From contig JAYVQG010000085.1 in the NCBI GenBank assembly GCA_043757025.1, positions 1 to 34,760 of the forward strand: a stretch of 34,760 nucleotides of DNA. Reading direction: 5' to 3'. The translations under genes were made by a program, and so were the position numbers. The notes below the pieces were generated by a model that did not search any database, was not told the DNA's origin, and saw only the letters and a list, made by a program, of their open reading frames with translations. Positions 8,319 to 15,272 of the stretch are shown one piece after another. Position 1 is the first letter of the stretch; each line of letters begins with the position of its first letter. The DNA comes from Limnoglobus sp043757025 (lineage in GTDB: Bacteria; Planctomycetota; Planctomycetia; Gemmatales; Gemmataceae).

Positions 8319-9761
8319 ATGAGCGAGCCTGCCATCGGCGTAATCGACCCGCCCACAGAGATCGTCCATCCAACGGATCGATCGTTACACCGGCACTTCG
8401 TCGGCGCGATCCGGTTCGTCGTTTTCCTCGCGATCGTCGTGGGCATTGCAGCGGGCGGCTACCTCAGCCGCGAACACTGGTTACCAGTTCTGTTCCCGGT
8501 TACGAAGGAATCGAACGCCGAACCCGACGATCGTGCCGAAGCCACCGCACCATCCGAGCAAGTTTTACTTACGACACAGGCCCAAAAGAACCTGCGTCTG
8601 ACGTCCAAGCCACTCAAAGCCGACAGTTTCTGGAAGACGATCTCCGTCCCCGGCATCGTGATCGACCGCCCCGGCTTCAGCGACCGCGGGGTCGTCGCCC
8701 CGGTTACCGGTATCGTCAGCCGCATTCACAAAATTGCCGGCGACACCGTCCGACCCGGCGAGGTACTGTTTACTCTCAAGCTCCTCAGCGAATCGCTACA
8801 CCTTACCCAGACCGACCTCTTCAAATCCACGCAGGATATCAAGCTCGCCGAGGCCCAACGGAAGCGGCTGGTTGCGTCGGAGGGTGCCGTTGCGGAAGCG
8901 CGAATCATCGAGGTAGACAGCCAGATCACTCGGCTCGAAGTATCGGTCAAAGCGTACCGCCAGGAACTCATCAATCGAGGACTGTTGCCCGCTCAAATTG
9001 ACGGCGTAACCGATGGCAAGTTCGTCGCCGAAATCTCCATCGTCGTTCCGAATCGCCCGGCAGACGCAGGGAAAGCGCAATCCGAGCCGAAGGCGTTCGA
9101 GATTCAAGAGTTGAAGGTCGAACTCGGTCAACAGGTGCAGGCTGGGCAGACGCTGTCGCTGTTGGCGAATCACCAAATGCTTGCCATCGAGGGGCGGGCG
9201 TTCCGCGACGAATCGCCGTTGTTGGAACGGGTCGTTAAAGAAGGGTGGCCGATCGAGGTCGATTTTGAAGAAGAGTCGGGCCACGGGTGGGACGCGCACG
9301 GGCAGACATTCCGCGTCACTTACATTGCCAACATCATCGACCCAGATAGCCGTACGTTCCGCTTCATCATGCCACTCGAAAACCAGTCGCGGGCCGTCGC
9401 GCAGCTCGACAAAATGCAGACGCTCTGGCGGTTCCGACCCGGCCAGCGGGTCCGCCTGCTCGTCCGCGTCGAGGAGGTGAAGAACGTCTTCGTACTGCCC
9501 CCCGATGCCGTGGCCCGCGACGGAGCCGACGCCTACGTGTTTCGCCAAAATGGCGACGTGTTCGACCGCAAACCGGTGCAAGTTCTCTATCGAGATCGCG
9601 ACCGCGTCGTCGTCGCCAACGACGGTAGCGTCCCGCCCGGTGTGTACGTCGCCCAGGCCGGTGCCACCCAACTCAACCGCATGATTAAGTCCCAAAGTGG
9701 CACCATGCCCAAGGGATTCCACATCCACTCGGACGGCAGCGTCCACATGGGTAAACACTGA
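8319..9761 (+). CDS. RND efflux periplasmic adaptor (HlyD/CusB type)
   Basis: The 480-residue membrane-fusion protein would link the inner-membrane pump to an outer-membrane channel. A single anchor helix lies at about residues 28-50. It is followed by a biotinyl-lipoyl half (DRGVVAPVTGIVSRIHKIAGDTVRPGEVLFTL), an alpha-hairpin (about 165-220), the second lipoyl half (VELGQQVQAGQTLSLLANHQ), and beta-barrel and membrane-proximal domains (FRPGQRVRLLV, VLPPDAVARDG). The C-terminus has closely spaced His and Met residues (HIHSDGSVHMGKH), which fits a metal substrate. GGAG lies seven bases before the ATG. The pump follows, but a four-helix-bundle gene sits between the two. Confidence 0.92.
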   Translation: MSEPAIGVIDPPTEIVHPTDRSLHRHFVGAIRFVVFLAIVVGIAAGGYLSREHWLPVLFPVTKESNAEPDDRAEATAPSEQVLLTTQAQKNLRLTSKPLKADSFWKTISVPGIVIDRPGFSDRGVVAPVTGIVSRIHKIAGDTVRPGEVLFTLKLLSESLHLTQTDLFKSTQDIKLAEAQRKRLVASEGAVAEARIIEVDSQITRLEVSVKAYRQELINRGLLPAQIDGVTDGKFVAEISIVVPNRPADAGKAQSEPKAFEIQELKVELGQQVQAGQTLSLLANHQMLAIEGRAFRDESPLLERVVKEGWPIEVDFEEESGHGWDAHGQTFRVTYIANIIDPDSRTFRFIMPLENQSRAVAQLDKMQTLWRFRPGQRVRLLVRVEEVKNVFVLPPDAVARDGADAYVFRQNGDVFDRKPVQVLYRDRDRVVVANDGSVPPGVYVAQAGATQLNRMIKSQSGTMPKGFHIHSDGSVHMGKH

Positions 9762-9800
9762 TAATTGAAGAATTGAGATTGAAGACGGAAGATTGAAAAC
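9762..9800 (+). repeat. ATTGAAGA-type repeat, left flank of the four-helix gene
   Basis: Directly after the adaptor stop lies a run of imperfect units ATTGAAGA / GATTGAAGA / GAAGATTGA. The reverse-complement type (CCAATCTTCAATCT) appears right after the four-helix gene, so the gene is bracketed by an imperfect inverted repeat. Confidence 0.65.
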
Positions 9801-9814
9801 TGGGAGAAATACAA

Positions 9815-10180
9815 ATGACGGCAGTGGATCTGAAGGCGAGGACGAAGGCTTTTGCTCTGCGAGTGATGCGCTGTGTCGCTGCGCTGCCGAATCAACCCGT
9901 CGCGTGGGTAATCGGCAAACAACTCGTTCGCTGTGGAACGTCGGTCGGGGCGAACTACCGGGCGACTTGTCGTGCTCGATCCCGAGCGGAGTTCGTTGCG
10001 AAACTCGCCATCGTCATCGAAGAAGTCGACGAATGTTGTTACTGGCTCGAATTGATCATCGAAAGTGAACTTCACGTTCGCTCGATGGTCGCCCCACTCC
10101 TCACCGAAGCCAACGAACTCACCGCAATTATGGTCGCATCGCGTAAAACTGCCACCTCAGATCGGAGTTTTTCCAATTAA
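9815..10180 (+). CDS. Four-helix bundle protein (23S rRNA intervening-sequence family)
   Basis: The 121-residue, all-helical protein has the family signature CGTSVGANYRATCRARSR followed by EFVAKLAIVIEEVDECCYWLELI. Members occur in intervening sequences of 23S rRNA and as many stand-alone copies elsewhere; the molecular role is poorly known. The gene sits between the two subunit genes of an efflux pump, where it has no obvious place, and is flanked by imperfect inverted ATTGAAGA-type repeats. This suggests it arrived as a small mobile unit. The start ATG at 9815 follows GGGAG at fair spacing. Confidence 0.9.
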   Translation: MTAVDLKARTKAFALRVMRCVAALPNQPVAWVIGKQLVRCGTSVGANYRATCRARSRAEFVAKLAIVIEEVDECCYWLELIIESELHVRSMVAPLLTEANELTAIMVASRKTATSDRSFSN

Positions 10181-10212
10181 TAATCTTAAATCTCCAATCT
10201 TCAATCTTCAAT
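10181..10212 (-). repeat. ATTGAAGA-type repeat, right flank; abuts the pump gene
   Basis: The segment after the four-helix gene contains CCAATCTTCAATCT (10194-10207) and another TTCAAT. It is the reverse complement type of the left flank and shares the same 14-mer with 12001-12014 inside the pump gene. It ends exactly where the pump's conserved N-terminal coding sequence (QWYALQYRALVV) begins. Confidence 0.65.
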
Positions 10213-10220
10213 GGTACGCG

Positions 10221-13200
10221 TTGCAATATCGCGCCCTCGTCGTGATGGCTGCGGTAGTCGTAATGGTTTACGGCAGTTATCTCGCCACCACCATGCCGAT
10301 CGACGTGTTCCCGGACCTCGACCGGCCGCGAGTGGTGCTACTGACCGAAAGCCCCGGCATGTCCCCCGAGGAGGTCGAATCGCTCGTCGCGCAGCCGATC
10401 GAGACGGCGATACTCGGCGCGCCTGGCGTGGAGGCCGTCCGCAGCCAATCGAGCCAAGGGCTGGTCGTCACTTATGTCGAATTCGGCTGGAAAACGGAAG
10501 TCCGTTACGCGCGGCAGATCGTTCAAGAGCGACTGACCGCCGTGAGCGGAACGTTGCCCGCGAACATCCGCCCGCTCATGACGCCGCCGAGTTCGATCAT
10601 GGGCCAGATCATGCACATCGGGCTGTATCGGCACCGCGGTCCCAATGGCGGGGGGTTGGTGGCGGTCGGTCGCACTGGCCTGATGGCTGAGCTTGGGAAA
10701 GGCGAAAGTATAACGGTCTGGCGTGCGGTCGATCGCCGCGATCTGTCTACGTGGGTGCGCGTCGAACAAACCCAGCCTGCCGTGCGCGTCTCCGATTCCA
10801 CCTTTATCCTTCAACCTTTCTCGTTCGTTAAACATACTGTGGTGTTCCGATCGTCGGAGGAACAGCGGATGGACTTGCGGACGGTCGCCGATTGGGTGAT
10901 TCGACCGCGATTGCTCAAGGAGCAAGGGGTCGCCGAGGTGATCGTCCTCGGCGGGGATCGCAAGCAGTATCAAGTGCTGGTGAACCCCGACAAGATGCAA
11001 GAGTACGGCGTAACGATTCAGGATGTGGATCAAGCGATTCAGGAGAACAACCTCAACTCGAGCGGCGGGTTCACCGAGGAAGGTCACGTCGAACGCCCGG
11101 TGCGCGTGATCGCGCGGCTCGGGCCGCAGCCGGCCAAGGTGCTCGACGATCTCCGCAAGATTCCCGTGAAAGCCTCGGGCGAGCGGCCCGTTTTGCTCGG
11201 GCAGGTGGCGACCGTTGCGGAAGGCCCTGCCCCGAAGCGGGGCGATGGCAGCATCGACGGGGCCGACGCGGTCGTACTAACGATCGTCAAGCAGCCGCAC
11301 GCCGACACGCGCGGTGTCACCGACAAAGTGAAGGCCGCACTGCGAGAGTCGGAGGCCGCACTCCCTGCCGACTACGTCGTCAACACCGAGTTATTCCAAC
11401 TCAAAGACTTCATCGACCGCGGTGTGTATTACGTCGGCGAAGCGCTGGTGATCGGGGCGGGGTTGGTCGTCGCGATCTTGTTCCTGTTCCTGCTGAACTT
11501 CCGCACGACATTCATTACGCTCACTGCCATCCCACTGTCATTGGTCGTGACGACGCTCGTTTTTCGACTCATCGGCTGGGTCAGCGGGCAGGAACTCTCG
11601 ATCAACGTGATGACGCTCGGTGGCATTGCCGTGGCGATGGGCGAACTGGTCGACGACGCCATCGTGGACGTGGAGAACATCTACCGTCGACTCCGCGAGA
11701 ACAGCGTACTGGCTACCCCCCGGCCCGCCATTGTGGTGATTTACGACGCCAGCCGCGAGGTGCGGTCGGCCATCGTGTTCGGGACGGCGGTCGTCGTGCT
11801 GGCGTTCGTGCCCTTATTCGCACTGTCGGGTGTCGAGGGCAGATTGTTCGTGCCTCTAGGGCTGGCGTACATCGTGTCGATCTTGGCCTCACTGTTCGTG
11901 TCGCTCACCGTTACGCCCGTGCTGTCGTACTATCTATTGAAGAATGTCGATTCCAGATCGAAGATTGCAAAAACGGCAGGTGGTGTCGATTCTCCAGTCG
12001 CCAATCTTCAATCTCCAATCTTGAATCTCCTCAAGTGGCTGGCCGGGTTCCTGATCCGGTTCAGTATTCGGCGAGCGGGTTTGCTGTTGCTCGCCACCTG
12101 GATCGCGGTCGCGTACTGCGGGTGGCGGCTAACCACGCTCGGGTCGGACTTTCTGCCGAAGTTCGACGAAGGCAGTATCCAGATTAACGTGACGCTGCCC
12201 GCCGGGTCGTCGCTGAAGGCGTCGAACGAAGCGGCGGTCCTGATCGACGCCAAATTGCAGACGATGAAGAAGACGCTTGCAAACCCGACCGGCGACGTCA
12301 AGCACTTCGTCCGGCGGACGGGCCGCGCCGAACTGGACGAACACGCGGAACCGGTCGGTCGGTCGGAATACATCCTTTCGATGAACCCCGAGGCGGAGCG
12401 CGGCCGGGATGCGATGCTGGAGAAATTGCTGAAAGAGTTGGGCGAAGAGGTGCCAGGGGTGGCCTTTGAAGCCGAGCAGCCGATGGCTCACCTCATCTCG
12501 CACATGCTGTCGGGGGTGACGGCCCAGATCGCCATTAAAGTGTTCGGCGACGACCTCGATCAATTGCAAAAGTTGGCGACCCAGATTAAGGCAGCGATTC
12601 AAGACGTGCCGGGCCTCACACCGCCGGTGATCGACCCGCAAGAGACCGTGGACGAGTTGCACATCGTCTTGCGGCCCGACGACCTCGCCCGGTATGGTCT
12701 GAGTCGGCAGTACGTCGCTCGGTTCATCGAGACTGCAATGAAGGGCGAGGTCGTGTCGCAAGTGCTAGAGGGACAGCGGCGATTCGACCTCGTCGTGAAG
12801 TTAAACGCCGCCTACCGCACCGACTACTCGCGGCTCGGCGAACTGCGGATCGACCTCCCCGTGCGGAAGGATGCGTCTTCCTCCTTGCCGAATCAGGTGC
12901 GTTTGAAAGACGTGGCCGACATCCCCGAGGGTGCGGGCGGGCCGAACCAGATCAATCGGGACAACGTCCGTCGGCGCGCCGTCATTCGGTGCAACACGCA
13001 GGGCCGCGACCTCGCCGGGGTAGTGGCCGACATCGAGAAAAGGGTGAAGTCTCGCGTCCCACTGCCGGAAGGTTACTTCGTGGAATTCGGCGGGCAGTTC
13101 GAGGCGCAGCGGTCGGCCACGATGCTCATTTCCGTGCTCGCGCTCGTGTCGGTCGCAGGGGTGTTCGTCGTGCTGTTCTTGCTGTACCCCTCGATACGCA

Positions 13201-13685
13201 TCAGCTTGCAAATTCTGAACGCCGTCCCGACGGCGTTCATCGGCGGCGTGATCGCGCTGGTGCTGACGAACCAGACACTCACCGTCGCGAGCCTCGTCGG
13301 GTTCGTGTCGCTCGGTGGAATCGCAGTGCGGAACGGCATCTTGCTCGTCACGCACTATTTCCACCTGATGAAAGAGGACAAACTGCCGTTCAGCAAAGAG
13401 ACGGTGTTGCGGGGCAGCCTCGAACGGTTGGCACCGGTGTTGATGACGGCGCTGACGGCGGGGATCGGGTTGATCCCTCTCGTAATCGGCGGTAAGAAGC
13501 CGGGGCTGGAGATTCTGTACCCCGTCTCGACGGTGATCCTGGGCGGGTTGGTGACCTCGACGTTTTGCGAGTTCCTCATCCACCCCGGACTGTTCTGGAA
13601 GTTCAGCGGCAAGGATGCCGAGAGGTTGGTTCATGCCGAACCGACCGCAAGTGACCTGACGCTCGCAAAACCGGCCAGCGTATGA
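10221..13685 (+). CDS. CzcA/CusA-type heavy-metal RND efflux pump
   Basis: This is a proton-driven inner-membrane transporter. The HME-type signature GELVDDAIVDVENIYRRLREN in TM4 contains the acidic residues used for proton transfer in CzcA. Other family marks are TMPIDVFPDLDRP, SPGMSPEEVE, RQIVQERL, FVEFGGQFEAQRSA and GGIAVRNGILLVTHYFH. The normal start has been lost next to the repeat at 10181-10212. The frame is open back to an ATG at 10065 inside the four-helix gene, but similarity begins near 10210, so TTG at 10221 (or ATG 10245) is proposed. At about 1,154 residues it is longer than usual, with an in-frame repeat insertion (11949-12030) and an extra segment in the porter domain (10640-10868). 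No outer-membrane channel gene is seen. Confidence 0.9.
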   Translation: MQYRALVVMAAVVVMVYGSYLATTMPIDVFPDLDRPRVVLLTESPGMSPEEVESLVAQPIETAILGAPGVEAVRSQSSQGLVVTYVEFGWKTEVRYARQIVQERLTAVSGTLPANIRPLMTPPSSIMGQIMHIGLYRHRGPNGGGLVAVGRTGLMAELGKGESITVWRAVDRRDLSTWVRVEQTQPAVRVSDSTFILQPFSFVKHTVVFRSSEEQRMDLRTVADWVIRPRLLKEQGVAEVIVLGGDRKQYQVLVNPDKMQEYGVTIQDVDQAIQENNLNSSGGFTEEGHVERPVRVIARLGPQPAKVLDDLRKIPVKASGERPVLLGQVATVAEGPAPKRGDGSIDGADAVVLTIVKQPHADTRGVTDKVKAALRESEAALPADYVVNTELFQLKDFIDRGVYYVGEALVIGAGLVVAILFLFLLNFRTTFITLTAIPLSLVVTTLVFRLIGWVSGQELSINVMTLGGIAVAMGELVDDAIVDVENIYRRLRENSVLATPRPAIVVIYDASREVRSAIVFGTAVVVLAFVPLFALSGVEGRLFVPLGLAYIVSILASLFVSLTVTPVLSYYLLKNVDSRSKIAKTAGGVDSPVANLQSPILNLLKWLAGFLIRFSIRRAGLLLLATWIAVAYCGWRLTTLGSDFLPKFDEGSIQINVTLPAGSSLKASNEAAVLIDAKLQTMKKTLANPTGDVKHFVRRTGRAELDEHAEPVGRSEYILSMNPEAERGRDAMLEKLLKELGEEVPGVAFEAEQPMAHLISHMLSGVTAQIAIKVFGDDLDQLQKLATQIKAAIQDVPGLTPPVIDPQETVDELHIVLRPDDLARYGLSRQYVARFIETAMKGEVVSQVLEGQRRFDLVVKLNAAYRTDYSRLGELRIDLPVRKDASSSLPNQVRLKDVADIPEGAGGPNQINRDNVRRRAVIRCNTQGRDLAGVVADIEKRVKSRVPLPEGYFVEFGGQFEAQRSATMLISVLALVSVAGVFVVLFLLYPSIRISLQILNAVPTAFIGGVIALVLTNQTLTVASLVGFVSLGGIAVRNGILLVTHYFHLMKEDKLPFSKETVLRGSLERLAPVLMTALTAGIGLIPLVIGGKKPGLEILYPVSTVILGGLVTSTFCEFLIHPGLFWKFSGKDAERLVHAEPTASDLTLAKPASV
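11949..12030 (+). repeat. Gene-free copy of the ATTGAAGA repeat inserted in frame in the pump gene
   Basis: A left arm (GATTCCAGATCGAAGATTGC, 11949-11968) and a right arm beginning CCAATCTTCAATCTCCAATC (12001) are imperfect inverted copies of the element that flanks the four-helix gene. The segment encodes VDSRSKIAKTAGG and SPVANLQSPILN, between YYLLKN and LLKWLAGF, i.e. in a cytoplasmic loop. The pump frame stays open throughout. Confidence 0.6.
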
Positions 13686-13721
13686 TGTGATGTACTTTCT
13701 ATTTCCCTCGAAAGGACTGCT

Positions 13722-14564
13722 ATGAAGAACGTGAAACTGTTGAGTCTCGGCGTGCTGTTACTCGGTCTATCTGCGCTCGGTTGCAGCAAGTCGGCGGACG
13801 TCGCGAAACCCAGCGACAAGAAGGCCGAGAAGTCCACCAAGAAGGACGACCACGAACACGCCGAACCCCCGCACGGTGGCACCACCACCGAGTTGGGAAA
13901 ATCCCACGCCGAGTTCGTCGTGGATCACGGCAAGAAGCAGGTGACGGTTTACATCCTCAGCGACGACCTCAAGAAGAACGACCCAATTTCCGCAACGAAA
14001 CTGCTCTTGAGTATCAAGACGCCGACGTTCCAGACCGACCTCGTCGCGGCCCCGCAGGACGGCGACCCGAAGGGCAAGTCGTCCCGGTTCGTGGCCACCC
14101 ACGACAACTTCGCCAAGGAACAGGAGTTCGAGGGGACGATCAGTGTGGAGATCGACGGCAAACCGTATCTTGCTGACTTCAAGGAAGTGGAGCACAAGGA
14201 CAACAAAAAGACGATGAAGCCAGTGGACGATCACGGGCGTGCCGTCGTCGTGGCACCCGCGGGTAGCGAGGCCGATGTCTACCTGACGCCGGGCGGCATC
14301 TACACGGCGGCCGACATCAAAGCGAACGGCACTACGACCGTGTCCGCAAAGTACAAGGGCTTGAAGGTGTCGCACGACATCAAGCCGATCGCGGGCGACA
14401 AACTCTGCCCGATAACGCTGACAAAAGCGAACGCCAATTTGACCTGGGTGATCGGCGGCAAAAAGTACGAGTTTTGCTGCCCGCCATGCGTCGAGGAGTT
14501 CGTCACCTTGGCGAAGACGATGCCGAACGAAGTGAAAGCCCCCGAGACGTACATCATGAAGTAG
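13722..14564 (+). CDS. Lipoprotein with a C-terminal Cys-rich metal-binding-like domain
   Basis: The 280-residue protein has a lipoprotein signal ending LSALGC (C21). A Lys/Asp/His-rich linker (DDHEHAEPPHGG) may bind metal. The middle part is beta-rich. The C-terminus has CPITLTKANANLTW and KKYEFCCPPCVEEF, a spacing of Cys residues like TRASH/YHS-type metal-sensing domains. It starts 36 bp after the pump gene with AAAGGA before the ATG, so it probably belongs to the efflux operon and acts in the periplasm as a metal-binding accessory protein. That role is inferred from motif and position. Confidence 0.8.
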   Translation: MKNVKLLSLGVLLLGLSALGCSKSADVAKPSDKKAEKSTKKDDHEHAEPPHGGTTTELGKSHAEFVVDHGKKQVTVYILSDDLKKNDPISATKLLLSIKTPTFQTDLVAAPQDGDPKGKSSRFVATHDNFAKEQEFEGTISVEIDGKPYLADFKEVEHKDNKKTMKPVDDHGRAVVVAPAGSEADVYLTPGGIYTAADIKANGTTTVSAKYKGLKVSHDIKPIAGDKLCPITLTKANANLTWVIGGKKYEFCCPPCVEEFVTLAKTMPNEVKAPETYIMK

Positions 14565-14652
14565 AACTGGCGGAGGGAGAAGTACCGATTCCATCGTGTC
14601 TCGTGGAACACCGTATAGTGGAGTAGCGGATTCCACGATATCGGAGCACACC

Positions 14653-15249
14653 ATGACGATGCGTATCCTAGCCATCTTCGCGTCGACGATTGTCGCGCAA
14701 TCGGCCAACGGTCAGATCAACGCCCCGTACGACCGCCCTGCGGGGTACGGCGGTCAGTTTGGCACCGGTGGCGGCTTTCCCGTCGCGCCCGTCATCTACC
14801 CCGGTTTCGGCTACGGAGGCTACAACCCGTATTTTTACCCGCGTAGTTGGGGCGGATCGTTCGGCAATCGTTACACGATCGACGACGCGCCGTCGATCGT
14901 GGCACCGGTGGCCGCCGTCGCGGCGTTGCACCCCGCACACCTCAGCAGTTTCATCGCCCGTCAGCGCATCCTGGATACGGCCACATTCGTAAAGATCGAT
15001 ACCGTACTCACCGTGGAACTGCCGTTCGCAGGCGACATCTGGTTGAACGGCGTACGCCAACCGAAATCATCCGCGAAACACGAACTCATCGGCCCTGCAC
15101 TCGTGCCGGGGGAGTCGATGGAGTTCGTCGTGCGAGCGACCTGGGTTCGTGAAGGAATCGCATACGAATACGATCGCACGATCGAATTGAATGCCGGCGA
15201 CCGCAAAGCGATCGTCGTCTTCAACGGCACGCCAGCAAGCAAAAAGTGA
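14653..15249 (+). CDS. Secreted TIGR03000-domain protein
   Basis: The 198-residue protein has a signal peptide (MRILAIFASTIVAQSANG) and a Gly/Tyr/Pro-rich segment (about 25-75: GYGG, GFGYGGYNPYFYP). It ends in a domain matching the planctomycete TIGR03000 pattern: LTVELPFAGDIWLNG, a loop, GPALVPGESMEFVVRATWVREG, then AGDRKAIVVF. The domain is known almost only from planctomycetes and its function is not known. ATG at 14653 is chosen because GGAG lies seven bases upstream and the signal peptide follows. The frame is open from 14596, but that extension has no support. Confidence 0.85.
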   Translation: MTMRILAIFASTIVAQSANGQINAPYDRPAGYGGQFGTGGGFPVAPVIYPGFGYGGYNPYFYPRSWGGSFGNRYTIDDAPSIVAPVAAVAALHPAHLSSFIARQRILDTATFVKIDTVLTVELPFAGDIWLNGVRQPKSSAKHELIGPALVPGESMEFVVRATWVREGIAYEYDRTIELNAGDRKAIVVFNGTPASKK

Positions 15250-15272
15250 TGTCGCGCTGAGGCGGAAAACCC

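Noticed and set aside
10065..10220. N-terminal extension of the pump from ATG 10065
   Set aside because: It overlaps the four-helix gene by 116 bases in another frame and encodes text unlike any RND start; family similarity starts near 10210.
10892..12187. 431-codon plus-strand frame inside the pump gene
   Set aside because: Arg/Gly/Ala-rich shadow of the pump; no family features.
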